Translations under genes and position numbers: made by a program | The notes under the pieces: model-generated | Seen by the model: the letters and a program-made list of their open reading frames with translations, nothing else | The model's database searches: none | Told to the model about the DNA's origin: nothing | From: Ga0077527 sp964486865 | GTDB taxonomy: Bacteria; Pseudomonadota; Gammaproteobacteria; Burkholderiales; SG8-41 | Length of the DNA: 64,000 bases | Direction: 5' to 3' | Assembly (NCBI GenBank): GCA_964486865.1 | Contig: CAZAOZ010000010.1 | Coordinates: 1 to 64,000 of the forward strand | Part shown: positions 34,501-42,352 of the stretch, in pieces | Position numbering within the stretch: position 1 is the stretch's first letter | How the letters are laid out: each line of letters starts with the position of its first letter

Positions 34501-34794
34501 GAACTGCACTGTAATGATCGCCAGCCCGCTGCGCGATACCGAGTACACGTGATCAACGCCGGTCATCTGTGCCAATACCTGTTCGGCCGGTGTAGCCACC
34601 AGGTTCTCGACGTCTTTTACAGCGGCGCCCGGAAATGCGATCAGCACATTGGCCATCGTCACATCGATCTGCGGCTCTTCCTCACGCGGCGTCACCACCA
34701 CGGCGAACACCCCGAGCAGCAGCGCCACCAGTGCCAGCAACGGCGTGACCTGCGAACCCTGAAAGTAGCGGGCAATGCGCCCGGAAATCCCCAT
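31591..34794 (-). CDS. RND-family efflux transporter permease (AcrB/HAE1-like)
   Basis: 1067-residue inner-membrane pump. The N-terminus MGISGRIARYFQGSQVTPLL and helix 1 region with VVVTPREEEPQIDV are of the hydrophobe/amphiphile type; helix 4 carries SIGILVDDAIVVVENIHRRM with the paired Asp residues of proton coupling. The substrate is not predictable. It overlaps the end of its adaptor gene and no outer-membrane channel follows, so it may use the TolC-family protein at 37606. A GTG two codons upstream is an alternative start. Confidence 0.88.
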   Translation of the reverse strand: MGISGRIARYFQGSQVTPLLALVALLLGVFAVVVTPREEEPQIDVTMANVLIAFPGAAVKDVENLVATPAEQVLAQMTGVDHVYSVSRSGLAIITVQFKVGVPRIDALVRLHDTINSNRDWVSPNLGVGEPIIKPKGIDDVPVVTLTLWSRDSAHGAYELERVAHAVEVELKRVPGTREVQTIGGPGRAALIRLDADRLTAHGLSVLDLRNALQASNLAQPAGTLTRDNRDVVVETGEFFSSVSDVRNMVVGTYESRPVYLADVAEVVDGPDQPARYVWTGSGPAGANQGVAAGGEQPAVTMQITKKASENAVAVTARVIQRVEELRGTVIPDDVQVSVTRDYGATANDKAMKLIQKLIFATLSVVVLVFLTLGRREALIVGVAVALTLAATLFASWAWGFTLNRVSLFALIFSIGILVDDAIVVVENIHRRMALDRKPLAEVIPLAVDEVGGPTILATFTVIAALLPMAFVTGLMGPYMSPIPINASMGMLISLVIAFVLTPWLALKLLGKTAHHNAGGDRLERLFQRLLGPFITMQHAARNRRRLLLVVVALILGSVALAGFKLVILKMLPFDNKSEFQVVVDMPAGTPVEITAAALRDMGAHLATVPEVTHYQVYAGTAAPINFNGLVRQYYLRALSEQGDIQVNLVDKHARDRQSHEIAQAVRPKLEAIAAQWDAKVKVVEVPPGPPVLSPLVAEVYGPDEQGRIRVAKKVRAAFAATAGIVGIDDSVEDPAPRIVLKVDQAKAALAGVNRRDIVETMRIGLAGADVTPLHDGQSKYEVPVRLSMPAERKGELADFLKLTVRGQAGGLVPLSELVTEVRNLRDRPIYHKDLLPVVYVIGDQAGRVDSPLYGMFAARGKVAGQPLEEGGVLGEYFIRVPDDPYREYAIKWDGEWKVTYETFRDMGIAYAVGLILIYLLVVAQFRSYLAPLIIMAPIPLTVIGVMPGHALFGANFTATSMIGMIALAGIIVRNSILLVDFINLKMAEGVSLREAVMQSAVARAKPIVLTGLAAMLGAMFILDDPIFNGLAIALIFGILVSTLLTLVVIPVLYYVAYRRRFEGAAP

Positions 34795-34796
34795 GT

Positions 34797-35852
34797 TCAC
34801 CGGCCGTGCGCCATGCCGGCCTTGACCGGCTCCAGCGCCACCCGCTCACCCGCTTTCAGGCCTGCGAGCACTTCGATGCCCTGCCCGTCGCCTGCCGTGC
34901 CGAGACGGATCTGGCGCAACCGCGGCGCACCTTTGTCGTCGATTACATAGACCGCAGTCACCTCACTGCGTCGCAGGACTGCGGCGCGCGGCACCAGCAG
35001 CCGTGTCGCGCGGCCCGTTGCAAAATGCGCGCGGGCAAACACGCCGGGAATAATGCCGTTGATGTCCGCAGGCAGTTCAAGTCGTACACGGGTGGTATGC
35101 GTGCGTGGATCGGCCGAGGGTACAACCGTAATCTGCTTCGCCTCAAATCGACGACCCAGTGCCGGCACTTCGACCCAGGCTCTACCGATGGCCCGTATCG
35201 CCGTCAACTGTGCCTGCGGCAGATTGGCCACGACCCGCAGCGTCGACGGATCAAACCCCGTCATCACCGGCTTGCCGGGTACCGCCATTTCACCGACCTC
35301 AACATGGCGCGCGGAAACCACCCCGCTGTACGGCGCGACAATGGTGGCAAAACTGCGTTCGGTGGCGGCCAACCCTGCACCGGCAATCAGCGAGGAAACA
35401 CGGGCCTGCGCGGCCTTGTAGTCCGCTTCCGCGCGGTCGAGTCCGGCCGCGCTGATGAATTTCTGAGCAGCCAACTGTTTGGAACGTTCAAACTGCGCGC
35501 GGGCATTGGCGAGTGCCGCCTGCGCCTCCAGCACCTGCGCCGCACTGGCAGCCACGGCCTGGTTGACCGTACGCTCATCAATGCGCGCGATGACTTCACC
35601 CTTCTTCACAATGTCACCGACGTCGAAGCGCACTTCGACCACGCGGCCGGCAATCTGCGCAGCGACTGTGGATTGGCGCACCGCCTCGACCACCGCTTCC
35701 GCCGTGTAAACCAGATCAATCTCGCGCGCTTCGACGACTGCCGACGGCAGCGGTGCCGCCGGCGCCCGTGCCGGCGCTCCGGATTCTCCGCCGCAGGCGG
35801 CAATCAGCGCGACGACGGCAAGTGCGGTCGGCAATCTCATGCGGGTATTCAT
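34797..35852 (-). CDS. RND efflux periplasmic adaptor (membrane-fusion) lipoprotein
   Basis: 351 residues. The N-terminus ALAVVALIAACGGES has a lipobox, so it is likely lipid-anchored. The adaptor core shows AAQIAGRVVEVRFDVGDIVK (lipoyl half-motif), an alpha-hairpin around AQAALANARAQFERSKQLAA and the second lipoyl half ATIVAPYSGVVSARHVEVGE. Operon order is thioredoxin, adaptor, permease. Confidence 0.88.
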   Translation of the reverse strand: MNTRMRLPTALAVVALIAACGGESGAPARAPAAPLPSAVVEAREIDLVYTAEAVVEAVRQSTVAAQIAGRVVEVRFDVGDIVKKGEVIARIDERTVNQAVAASAAQVLEAQAALANARAQFERSKQLAAQKFISAAGLDRAEADYKAAQARVSSLIAGAGLAATERSFATIVAPYSGVVSARHVEVGEMAVPGKPVMTGFDPSTLRVVANLPQAQLTAIRAIGRAWVEVPALGRRFEAKQITVVPSADPRTHTTRVRLELPADINGIIPGVFARAHFATGRATRLLVPRAAVLRRSEVTAVYVIDDKGAPRLRQIRLGTAGDGQGIEVLAGLKAGERVALEPVKAGMAHGR

Positions 35853-35861
35853 GCGGATATG

Positions 35862-36308
35862 TTAGACCTGTTTGGTGATCCAGTTGACCAGCGTGCGCGC
35901 ATCCATCGCGCCGGAGGTGCGCGCCACCTCCCGCCCGTCGCGGAACAGTACCAGCGTCGGAATTGCCCGGATGCCCGCGCGCGCGGCCACGGCCTGCGCT
36001 GCCTCGGTATCGACCTTGGCGAACAGCACGCGGGTCTGCAACTCGCGCGCCGCCGCCTTGAACTGCGGCGCCATCGCCCGGCACGGACCGCACCAGGCCG
36101 CCCAGTAGTCCACAACCACCGGCAACCCGGTGCGGGCAATCACGGTGTCATAGGTCGCATCGGTCAGCTCAACCGGCCCGTCCGGTAACAGCGCTGCTCC
36201 GCACTTGCCGCATTTGGGCGCGTCGCCCAGACGCTGCGCAGCGATGCGGTTTTCGGTCGCGCAAGCGGCGCATACCACATGCACATCATCAGCCTGCTGT
36301 GCCTGCAT
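35862..36308 (-). CDS. trxC: Thioredoxin 2 (TrxC) with zinc-binding N-terminus
   Basis: 148-residue disulfide reductase. The N-terminal zinc ribbon CAACATENRIA...CGKCG distinguishes TrxC from TrxA. The active site is VDYWAAWCGPCRAMAP, and the conserved cis-proline follows in RAIPTLVLF. ATG 36308 has AAGGAG eight bases upstream. It is the first gene after a divergent operator shared with the CsoR-family repressor, so it is probably induced by that regulator's signal along with the RND pump. Confidence 0.92.
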   Translation of the reverse strand: MQAQQADDVHVVCAACATENRIAAQRLGDAPKCGKCGAALLPDGPVELTDATYDTVIARTGLPVVVDYWAAWCGPCRAMAPQFKAAARELQTRVLFAKVDTEAAQAVAARAGIRAIPTLVLFRDGREVARTSGAMDARTLVNWITKQV

Positions 36309-36357
36309 GACCAAATCTCCTTTCGGCGTTTCGCCCGCAGTAAATCCGTGCCGGGCT

Positions 36358-36382
36358 ATATACTATGGGGAGTATAGTATAT
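36358..36382. promoter_or_regulatory. Palindromic operator in the trxC / CsoR-family divergent promoter
   Basis: ATATACTAT-GGGGAGT-ATAGTATAT is an exact 9+9 inverted repeat around a G-rich centre, about 50 bases before trxC and about 70 before the repressor ATG. AT-rich palindromes with a G/C-rich core are typical CsoR-family operators. Likely site of autoregulation. Confidence 0.75.
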
Positions 36383-36450
36383 CAAACAACCGACCCCTTG
36401 CAACCGCATACCCGGCGGAGTACCCTGAATCACCTTTTTACGGAGCCCCC

Positions 36451-36726
36451 ATGGCCGTCATCGAAGACCAGCAACACCGCAAGGAACTGATTCTGCGCCT
36501 GAAACGCGTCGAAGGTCAGATACGCGGCATCCAGGCGATGATCGACAGCGGCGCCGAGTGCGAAAAAGTGACCCAGCAGTTGTCCGCGGCGCGGCGCGCG
36601 CTGGACAAGGCATTTTTCAGCGTGCTCGCCTGCGCGATCCAGACCACACCGGAAAAAGCAGGCGGCACCAAAGCCGCCGAAGAACGCGTCAAACACGCGG
36701 CAGCCCTGCTGGCCAAGTTCGGCTGA
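36451..36726 (+). CDS. CsoR/RcnR/FrmR-family transcriptional repressor
   Basis: 91-residue all-helical repressor. The family core is RLKRVEGQIRGIQAMIDSG and QQLSAARRALDKAFFSVLAC. The first ligand cysteine is C37. By my hand alignment the canonical His and second Cys of copper-sensing CsoR are replaced by A62 and T66, while a Cys stands at 61 instead. It is thus not an obvious Cu sensor and could respond to another metal, an aldehyde or a persulfide. ATG with CGGAG upstream; diverges from trxC and the RND genes. Confidence 0.88.
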   Translation: MAVIEDQQHRKELILRLKRVEGQIRGIQAMIDSGAECEKVTQQLSAARRALDKAFFSVLACAIQTTPEKAGGTKAAEERVKHAAALLAKFG

Positions 36727-36800
36727 TGAACTTTTCGCCAGCGCAATGGTCTCCAAATATTAATTGCGGGACTTGCTGAAAATCCATAAACTGCTGTCCG

Positions 36801-37172
36801 ATGAAAAGCGTGCGACTGATTGCCGTCTGGTTGTTGATGCTGGCCCTGCCGCTGCAGGGACTGGCCGCAATTGCGCCATCGGCAGGCTGCGCCGACGACC
36901 CGTCAGGGGCTGCGGTACAGACCATGCACGACAGCCAGCATGGCGTCATCGCGCAGCAGGCCCATGACCACCCCGCGGATTATCCGCAGCACGACGACAG
37001 CCAGCCCGCAAACCAGACCAGCGGGCATTCCTGCTGCCATCATGCGTTTTCCGGCACGCCATCGGCCGCAATCCCGGGCCTGCCCGCGCCGCCGCATGCG
37101 GTAATGCCGCGCGTATCGCTGCTGGCCACGCTCCACATCCCCGAACTGCCCCAGCGCCCGCCCCGGGCCTGA
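36801..37172 (+). CDS. Small exported His-rich protein heading the copper island
   Basis: 123 residues: signal peptide LIAVWLLMLALPLQGLAA, then a His/Asp/Gln-rich stretch (MHDSQHGVIAQQAHDHPADY, QHDDSQP) and GHSCCHHAF with a Cys pair. It resembles small copper-resistance proteins of the CopL/DUF2946 style, but no assignment is firm. Likely binds Cu or Ag in the periplasm. It precedes a series of copper genes on the same strand. Confidence 0.6.
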   Translation: MKSVRLIAVWLLMLALPLQGLAAIAPSAGCADDPSGAAVQTMHDSQHGVIAQQAHDHPADYPQHDDSQPANQTSGHSCCHHAFSGTPSAAIPGLPAPPHAVMPRVSLLATLHIPELPQRPPRA

Positions 37173-37264
37173 TCCCCTGCTTTTCCAGCAGGCACTCCAC
37201 GCTGATTGCGCGGCAGTGCTGCGTTGGGCGACGCAATCGCCCGTAACACGCTTTGGGGATCATC

Positions 37265-37609
37265 ATGCAGTTGAAACTTGCAGTGTTGTGCTGCGCCTGC
37301 GCAGCGTTCTGGTTGTCACCCGCGATGGCGCAACAGCGCACGAACGCCAATCCCGCGGATCCGCGGGCTGAAGTACCTCCCGCGCGCTACCAGTCGGCAT
37401 TCACCGGCTATCAGTCGTTTCGCGATGAAAAGCTCGCGCCCTGGCGCGAAGTCAATGACGAAGCCGCGCGCGTCGGCGGCCATACCGGCATCTTCGGCGG
37501 CGGCGCGCACACCGGCCATGGCGCCACCAAACCCGCCGCCGGCACGCCCGCGCCTGCAGCAGCACCGCATGCGATGCATGGCAAGGACCATAAAGGAATG
37601 ACCAAATGA
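37265..37609 (+). CDS. Small exported protein ahead of a TolC-family gene
   Basis: 114 residues from ATG 37265 (GGGG upstream). Signal peptide LKLAVLCCACAAFWLSPAMA, then an acidic-basic middle YQSAFTGYQSFRDEKLAPWR and a C-terminus with GGAHTGHGATKP and HAMHGKDHKGM. The middle segment recurs in small proteins beside CopB/TolC genes in betaproteobacterial copper clusters; function unknown. It overlaps the next gene by 4 bases, so the two are co-translated. Confidence 0.65.
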   Translation: MQLKLAVLCCACAAFWLSPAMAQQRTNANPADPRAEVPPARYQSAFTGYQSFRDEKLAPWREVNDEAARVGGHTGIFGGGAHTGHGATKPAAGTPAPAAAPHAMHGKDHKGMTK

Positions 37610-39045
37610 ATCCATCAACACAACAACAGTCCGGACGCCCGGCGCGCGTGATCGCCGCGGCGGTCGCGCTCGCCTTGCTGGGCGGCTGCGCCTCGCTCTC
37701 CGAGGACGGCGGCTTCAGTTCCGTGCAAAGCGCAGCGAGAGAACGCGGCATCAATCAGGACATGCCATGGATCAAGACTGAGCAGGATGCCGGTAACGCC
37801 CGCGTATCGGTCAGAAAACTGCTGGCTGCGCCGCTGACCGCGGATACCGCCGTACAGATCGCGTTGATCAACAACCGCGGGCTGCAGGCCACCTACTCCG
37901 AGCTCGGCATTGCCGAAGCCGACGTGGTACAGGCCGGACGGCTGCGCAATCCGGGTTTTTCTTTCGGACGCTTCACCCGCGCGGACGAAGTGGAGATCGA
38001 GCGCACTTTTCTGTTCGACATCCTCGGCCTGATTACCATGCCGATCCGCACCGATCTGGAAAAGCGGCGCTTCGAGCTGACCAAAGGCCGCGTCGCAATG
38101 GAAGCGCTGCAGGTGGCCGCCGATACCCGCCGCGCGTACTTCAGCGCAGTCGCCGCGCAGGAAGCCGTCAAATACATGGAGCAAGTCAGGATGGCCGCGG
38201 AAACCAGCGCCGAACTGGCACGCCGCATGGCTGCTGTCGGCAACTTCAGCAAGCTCGACCGGGCGCGCGAGCAGGTGTTTTATGCCGAAACGACGGCACA
38301 ACTTGCGCGCGTCAAACAACAAACACTGGCCGAGCGCGAACGACTCACGCGACTGATGGGCCTGTGGGGCGAGGACATCGCTTTCAAACTGCCCGAACGC
38401 CTGCCCGACCTGCCGAAATCAGCACCGGACATCGCCAACCTGGAAGCAACGACGCTGAAGCAACGCCTCGATGTGCAAGGCGCGATGCAGGAAGCGGAAA
38501 ACCTCGCCGCTTCGCTCGGCCTGACCAAGGCAACCGGTTTCATCAATGTCATTGAGGTCGGATATTCACGCATCAGCGAAACCCATGAGCCGCGAAAATC
38601 CGGCTACGAAATCGAGTTGCGGCTGCCGATATTCGACTGGGGCGGCGCCCGCGTCGCCCGCGCCGAGCATACCTACATGCAGGCGGTAAACCGCGCCGCC
38701 GACATCGCAGTCAGGGCCCGTTCCGAAGTGCGTGAGGCGTACGCCGCCTACCGCACGACGTACGATCTGGCGCGTCACTACCGCGACGAGATTGTGCCGC
38801 TGCGAAAACGCATCTCCGAAGAAAATCTGCTGCGTTACAACGGCATGCTGATCGGCGTATTCGAGCTGCTCGCCGATGCCCGCCAGCAGGTGGCCGGCGT
38901 CAACGCCTACATCGAGGCCCTGCGCGATTACTGGCTCAGTGAAACCAATCTGAATCTCGCGCTGACCGGCAAGTCACCGGGCGCCATGAGCGTCGGCAGC
39001 AGCAGCGCCCAAGCCGCTGCCGGCGACGCCCAGCCCGGCCACTAA
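37606..39045 (+). CDS. TolC-family outer-membrane lipoprotein
   Basis: 479 residues. Lipobox at LALLGGCASLS. Two TolC-type repeats are seen: ALINNRGLQATYSELGIAEA with VVQAGRLRNPGFSFGRF, and ALREYW-type ending YIEALRDYWLSETNLNLALT. No dedicated pump follows; the next gene is a multicopper oxidase. In related copper clusters such proteins are named CopB-like or CusC-like. It may serve the RND pump at 31591-34794. Confidence 0.82.
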   Translation: MNPSTQQQSGRPARVIAAAVALALLGGCASLSEDGGFSSVQSAARERGINQDMPWIKTEQDAGNARVSVRKLLAAPLTADTAVQIALINNRGLQATYSELGIAEADVVQAGRLRNPGFSFGRFTRADEVEIERTFLFDILGLITMPIRTDLEKRRFELTKGRVAMEALQVAADTRRAYFSAVAAQEAVKYMEQVRMAAETSAELARRMAAVGNFSKLDRAREQVFYAETTAQLARVKQQTLAERERLTRLMGLWGEDIAFKLPERLPDLPKSAPDIANLEATTLKQRLDVQGAMQEAENLAASLGLTKATGFINVIEVGYSRISETHEPRKSGYEIELRLPIFDWGGARVARAEHTYMQAVNRAADIAVRARSEVREAYAAYRTTYDLARHYRDEIVPLRKRISEENLLRYNGMLIGVFELLADARQQVAGVNAYIEALRDYWLSETNLNLALTGKSPGAMSVGSSSAQAAAGDAQPGH

Positions 39046-39064
39046 CACATTTCCCGGAGACACC

Positions 39065-40447
39065 ATGACCTCACGTCGCAATTTTCTACGTACTGCCGGA
39101 GGCGCCCTGCTGGGCGCCGCTGCAGTCAGCAAAGCCGCCCAGGGCGCCGTGCCCGAGGCGCCGATGCAGACCAAACCCGACATGCAGCAACCGCTGATGC
39201 CGCCGAACGGCCGCCCTTACCAACCGGTGGCGACACTCAACGGCTGGACGCTGCCGTGGCGCATGAACAACGGCTGGAAGGAATTCCACCTGATCGCCGA
39301 GCCGGTGCGCCGGCAGATGGCGCCGGGCATGACTGCACACCTGTGGGGCTACAACGGCCAGTCGCCGGGACCGACGATCGAATGCGTCGAAGGCGACAAG
39401 GTGCGCATTTTCGTCACCAACAAGCTGCCCGAGCACACGACGATCCACTGGCACGGCATCCTGCTGCCCAACGGCATGGACGGCGTCGGCGGGCTGAACC
39501 AGCCGCAGATTCCGGTCGGCAAGACTTTCGTCTATGAATTCGAGATGAAAAAGTCCGGCACCTTCATGTATCACCCGCATGCCGATGAAATGGTGCAGAT
39601 GGCGATGGGCATGATGGGCTTTTTCGTGGTTCATCCGAAGAACCCGAATTTCATGAAAGTCGATCGCGATTTCGTGTTTCTGATCAATGCCTACGACATC
39701 GCGCCCGGCGCCTATACGCCGAAAATCGCCACCATGACGGACTTCAACCTGTGGTCATGGAACAGCCGCGTGTTTCCCGGCATCGACCCTTTCGTCGTCA
39801 GCAAAGGCGACCGGGTGCGCATCCGTTTCGGCAACCTGACCATGACCAATCATCCGATCCACATGCACGGCTACGACTTCGAGGTCACCTGTACCGACGG
39901 CGGCTGGGTGCCGAAGAACGCGCGCTGGCCGGAAGTGACGGTGGATGTAGCGGTCGGCCAGATGCGCGCTTTCGAGTTCGTTGCCGACGCGCCGGGCGAT
40001 TGGGCGATCCATTGCCACAAGTCGCACCACACCATGAACGCCATGGGCCACGACGTGCCGACCATGATCGGCGTCGATCACCGCGGTATCGCGCAGAAAA
40101 TCATCAATCTGGTACCCGACTACATGGTGATGGGCGAACGCGGCATGGCCGACATGGGCGAGATGGAAATGCCGATTCCCGACAACACGCTGCCGATGAT
40201 GACGGGCACCGGACCGTTCGGCCCGCTGGAAATGGGCGGCATGTTCAGCGTGGTCAAGGTGCGCGAAGGGCTGGCGAAAAACGACTACAAGGATCCCGGC
40301 TGGTACAAGCATCCGCCAGGCACGGTCGCTTACGAGTGGACCGGAGCGGCGCCTGTGGCCGCGCGACCCGCACCAGCCGCCCCCGCCCGCGCAGCCGCAC
40401 CCACGCGTGAGTTGCGCGTGCGCAAACCTGCAACACACCAACATTAA
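39065..40447 (+). CDS. Tat-exported multicopper oxidase
   Basis: 460 residues. Tat signal SRRNFLRTAGGALLGAAAVS. Copper motifs in order: HWHGILLPNGMDGV, FMYHPHADEM, HPIHMHGYDFEV and HCHKSHHTMNAMGH, giving the T1 and trinuclear centres. Likely oxidises Cu(I) to less toxic Cu(II) in the periplasm. A Met-rich stretch MADMGEMEMPIPDNTLPMMT is typical of copper oxidases, and the Ala/Pro-rich tail is unusual. GGAG ribosome site; cupredoxin gene follows. Confidence 0.92.
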   Translation: MTSRRNFLRTAGGALLGAAAVSKAAQGAVPEAPMQTKPDMQQPLMPPNGRPYQPVATLNGWTLPWRMNNGWKEFHLIAEPVRRQMAPGMTAHLWGYNGQSPGPTIECVEGDKVRIFVTNKLPEHTTIHWHGILLPNGMDGVGGLNQPQIPVGKTFVYEFEMKKSGTFMYHPHADEMVQMAMGMMGFFVVHPKNPNFMKVDRDFVFLINAYDIAPGAYTPKIATMTDFNLWSWNSRVFPGIDPFVVSKGDRVRIRFGNLTMTNHPIHMHGYDFEVTCTDGGWVPKNARWPEVTVDVAVGQMRAFEFVADAPGDWAIHCHKSHHTMNAMGHDVPTMIGVDHRGIAQKIINLVPDYMVMGERGMADMGEMEMPIPDNTLPMMTGTGPFGPLEMGGMFSVVKVREGLAKNDYKDPGWYKHPPGTVAYEWTGAAPVAARPAPAAPARAAAPTRELRVRKPATHQH

Positions 40448-40469
40448 CCCAACCAAGGAAAAACTTGTT

Positions 40470-40949
40470 ATGAAACAAATAGTTGCGATGATACTTCTCG
40501 GCGGCCTCCTGTCCGGTCACGCGTGGGCGCACGGCGATCCGAAGAAACCCTCGGCGAAAAAAGCTGTTGCCGAAGAAAAGGCCTTCGGGCGCGAAGGTGA
40601 TCCCAAAAAAGTCACCCGTACCATTCAGGTGGACATGACCGACACCATGCGCTATTCGCCGATGGAAATTACCGTCCAGCGCGGCGACACCGTGCGCTTC
40701 GTCGCGAAGAACTCCGGCAAGGTCATGCACGAAATGGTGCTCGGCACACTGCCGGAGCTGAAGGAACATCTCGAACTCATGAGAAAACACCCGGGCATGG
40801 AACACGATGAGCCGCACATGGCGCACGTGAAACCCGCCAAAACGGCGCAAATGGTGTGGGAGTTCACCAAGGCCGGTGAGTTCTACTACGGCTGCCTGAT
40901 GCCGGGGCACTTCGAGGCCGGCATGATCGGCAAAGTCATCGTCAGGTAA
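40470..40949 (+). CDS. Periplasmic cupredoxin (azurin/plastocyanin type)
   Basis: 159 residues. Signal peptide KQIVAMILLGGLLSGHAWA. The type 1 copper ligands are read as the His in NSGKVMHEMVLG and the Cys, His and Met of YGCLMPGHFEAGM. An insertion with HPGMEHDEPHMAHVK adds extra His/Met. It probably shuttles electrons with, or copper to, the preceding multicopper oxidase. The gene starts 22 bases after the oxidase. A fragment of a second copy of its 3' end occurs at 42302-42345. Confidence 0.88.
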   Translation: MKQIVAMILLGGLLSGHAWAHGDPKKPSAKKAVAEEKAFGREGDPKKVTRTIQVDMTDTMRYSPMEITVQRGDTVRFVAKNSGKVMHEMVLGTLPELKEHLELMRKHPGMEHDEPHMAHVKPAKTAQMVWEFTKAGEFYYGCLMPGHFEAGMIGKVIVR

Positions 40950-40995
40950 GAGAGAACCACCTGCACGAGAAACGCGCAACACTGATGCTTATGGC

Positions 40996-41029
40996 CTGCG
41001 TCCGACCGGGAATTTCCGGTCGGACGCAG
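40996..41029 (+). terminator. 14-bp perfect hairpin between the cupredoxin and CusF genes
   Basis: CTGCGTCCGACCGG (40996-41009) pairs exactly with CCGGTCGGACGCAG (41016-41029) around a six-base loop. No T-run follows, so it is more likely an mRNA-stabilising or attenuating structure than a simple terminator. Confidence 0.55.
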
Positions 41030-41108
41030 ACCGCGGACGGGATCAACATTCGCTACAGCCCGCACGGAAATCAACCTTGAACACCACCACAACAGAGGAG
41101 TCACCATC

Positions 41109-41441
41109 ATGAAACTCAAAATCATCACCCCCCTTGTGCTCGCCCTGATCATGCCGGCCGCGGGTTATGCAGTCGAAGCGCATCACCAGCCGGCCGCCGC
41201 TGGCGCCGCAAACTCAGTGCCGATGAGCGACGGCGAAGTGCGCAAAGTCGATAAAGAGACGCAAAAGGTCACCATCAAGCACGGCCCGATCGAGAATCTG
41301 GGCATGCCGGCGATGACCATGGTGTTCCGTGTATCCAATCCCGCCATGCTCGGCCAGTTGAACACAGGAGACAAAGTCCGGTTCTCGGCCGACAAGGTTG
41401 GCGGCGTGTACACGGTGACCAAAGTCGAAATTGCAAAATAG
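41109..41441 (+). CDS. CusF-like periplasmic copper-binding protein
   Basis: 110 residues: signal peptide LVLALIMPAAGYAV, then the OB-fold domain VRKVDKETQKVTIKHGPIEN. The metal site reads HGPIENLGMPAMTM: the His and two Met of CusF are kept but the capping Trp is replaced by Met, unlike the CusF domain fused to CusB at 16676-18298. Likely a periplasmic Cu(I)/Ag(I) chaperone. Strong ribosome site (AGAGGAG). Confidence 0.88.
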   Translation: MKLKIITPLVLALIMPAAGYAVEAHHQPAAAGAANSVPMSDGEVRKVDKETQKVTIKHGPIENLGMPAMTMVFRVSNPAMLGQLNTGDKVRFSADKVGGVYTVTKVEIAK

Positions 41442-41528
41442 GCGATGCCCGCTCGCGGCCATCATGCATCGTGCTCCGGCCTGATTGCACCACTCCGCGC
41501 TTGCCACGTTACCTGAGGGAGCCGTCCG

Positions 41529-42173
41529 ATGGAGAATGAACACTATATTCCGCCGCTCCGTTACAGATGGCTGACCCGGCTCTATGATCCGGTCGTGCAT
41601 TGGACCACGCGCGAGGCTGCGTTCAAGCAGGCCCTTGTGGCGCAGCTCGCGGGCGCTCGCCCGCGCCGCGTTCTTGACTTGGGATGCGGCACCGGCACGC
41701 TCACCATCGCGATTGCCAGCTCCATGCCGGATACCGCAGTCGCCGGGCTCGACGCAGACCATGAGGCGCTCAAAATCGCTGCCGGCAAGGCCCGGCGCTC
41801 GGCGGTCAAGATAGAACTGCATCAGGGATTCAGCGATGCGCTGCCTTTCGAAAATGCCCGATTCGATGGCGTGGCAAGCAGCCTGTTTTTCCACCATCTC
41901 ACGCGCGAAGCAAAGCTGGCTGCGCTACGGGAAGTGCGTCGGGTACTCGCCCCCGGGGGCCTGCTGCACATCGCTGATTGGGGCAAACCGGAAAATGTCC
42001 TGATGCGCTGCCTTTTCTTCCCCGTCCAGTTGCTGGATGGCTTCGAAACCACCCGGGACTCGGTCATCGGCGCATTGCCTGAACTGATGCGGAAATCCGG
42101 ATTTCCGGAAACCGCCGAAACCGCAAGCTTTGCCACGCCGCTGGGCACGATGCGCCTGCACCGGGCAGCGTAG
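41529..42173 (+). CDS. Class I SAM-dependent methyltransferase in the copper island
   Basis: 214 residues, cytoplasmic, no signal peptide. Motif I is VLDLGCGTGTLTIAIASSMP, then GLDADHEALK, FDGVASSLFFHHLTREAKLA and VLAPGGLLHIADWGKP. Similar to UbiE/COQ5-type methyltransferases; the substrate is unknown. Recurrent next to heavy-metal genes in betaproteobacteria. Good ribosome site TGAGGGAG. Confidence 0.75.
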   Translation: MENEHYIPPLRYRWLTRLYDPVVHWTTREAAFKQALVAQLAGARPRRVLDLGCGTGTLTIAIASSMPDTAVAGLDADHEALKIAAGKARRSAVKIELHQGFSDALPFENARFDGVASSLFFHHLTREAKLAALREVRRVLAPGGLLHIADWGKPENVLMRCLFFPVQLLDGFETTRDSVIGALPELMRKSGFPETAETASFATPLGTMRLHRAA

Positions 42174-42301
42174 CCTTGCGGACCGCACCTTGAAACAGCC
42201 TCACCGCCGGACTCAAGCATGAGAAACCGCACTGCAACAACGGATTTCACGCGAGATTTCCCGTGCGCCCTGTTCGCGCCTGTCATGGCTGTTGCCGTGA
42301 C

Positions 42302-42345
42302 ACTGCGAAGCCGGCATGATCGGCAAAATCAACGTAACCGCGAGG
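42302..42345 (+). pseudogene. Remnant of a second cupredoxin 3' end
   Basis: The stretch translates to H-C-EAGMIGKINV-TAR and stop, close to the end of the intact cupredoxin (H-F-EAGMIGKVIV-R and stop at 40910-40949). Upstream similarity fades within a few codons. It looks like the tail of a duplicated cupredoxin left after a deletion. The gap 42174-42352 contains nothing else recognisable. Confidence 0.6.
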
Positions 42346-42352
42346 TGATGAC

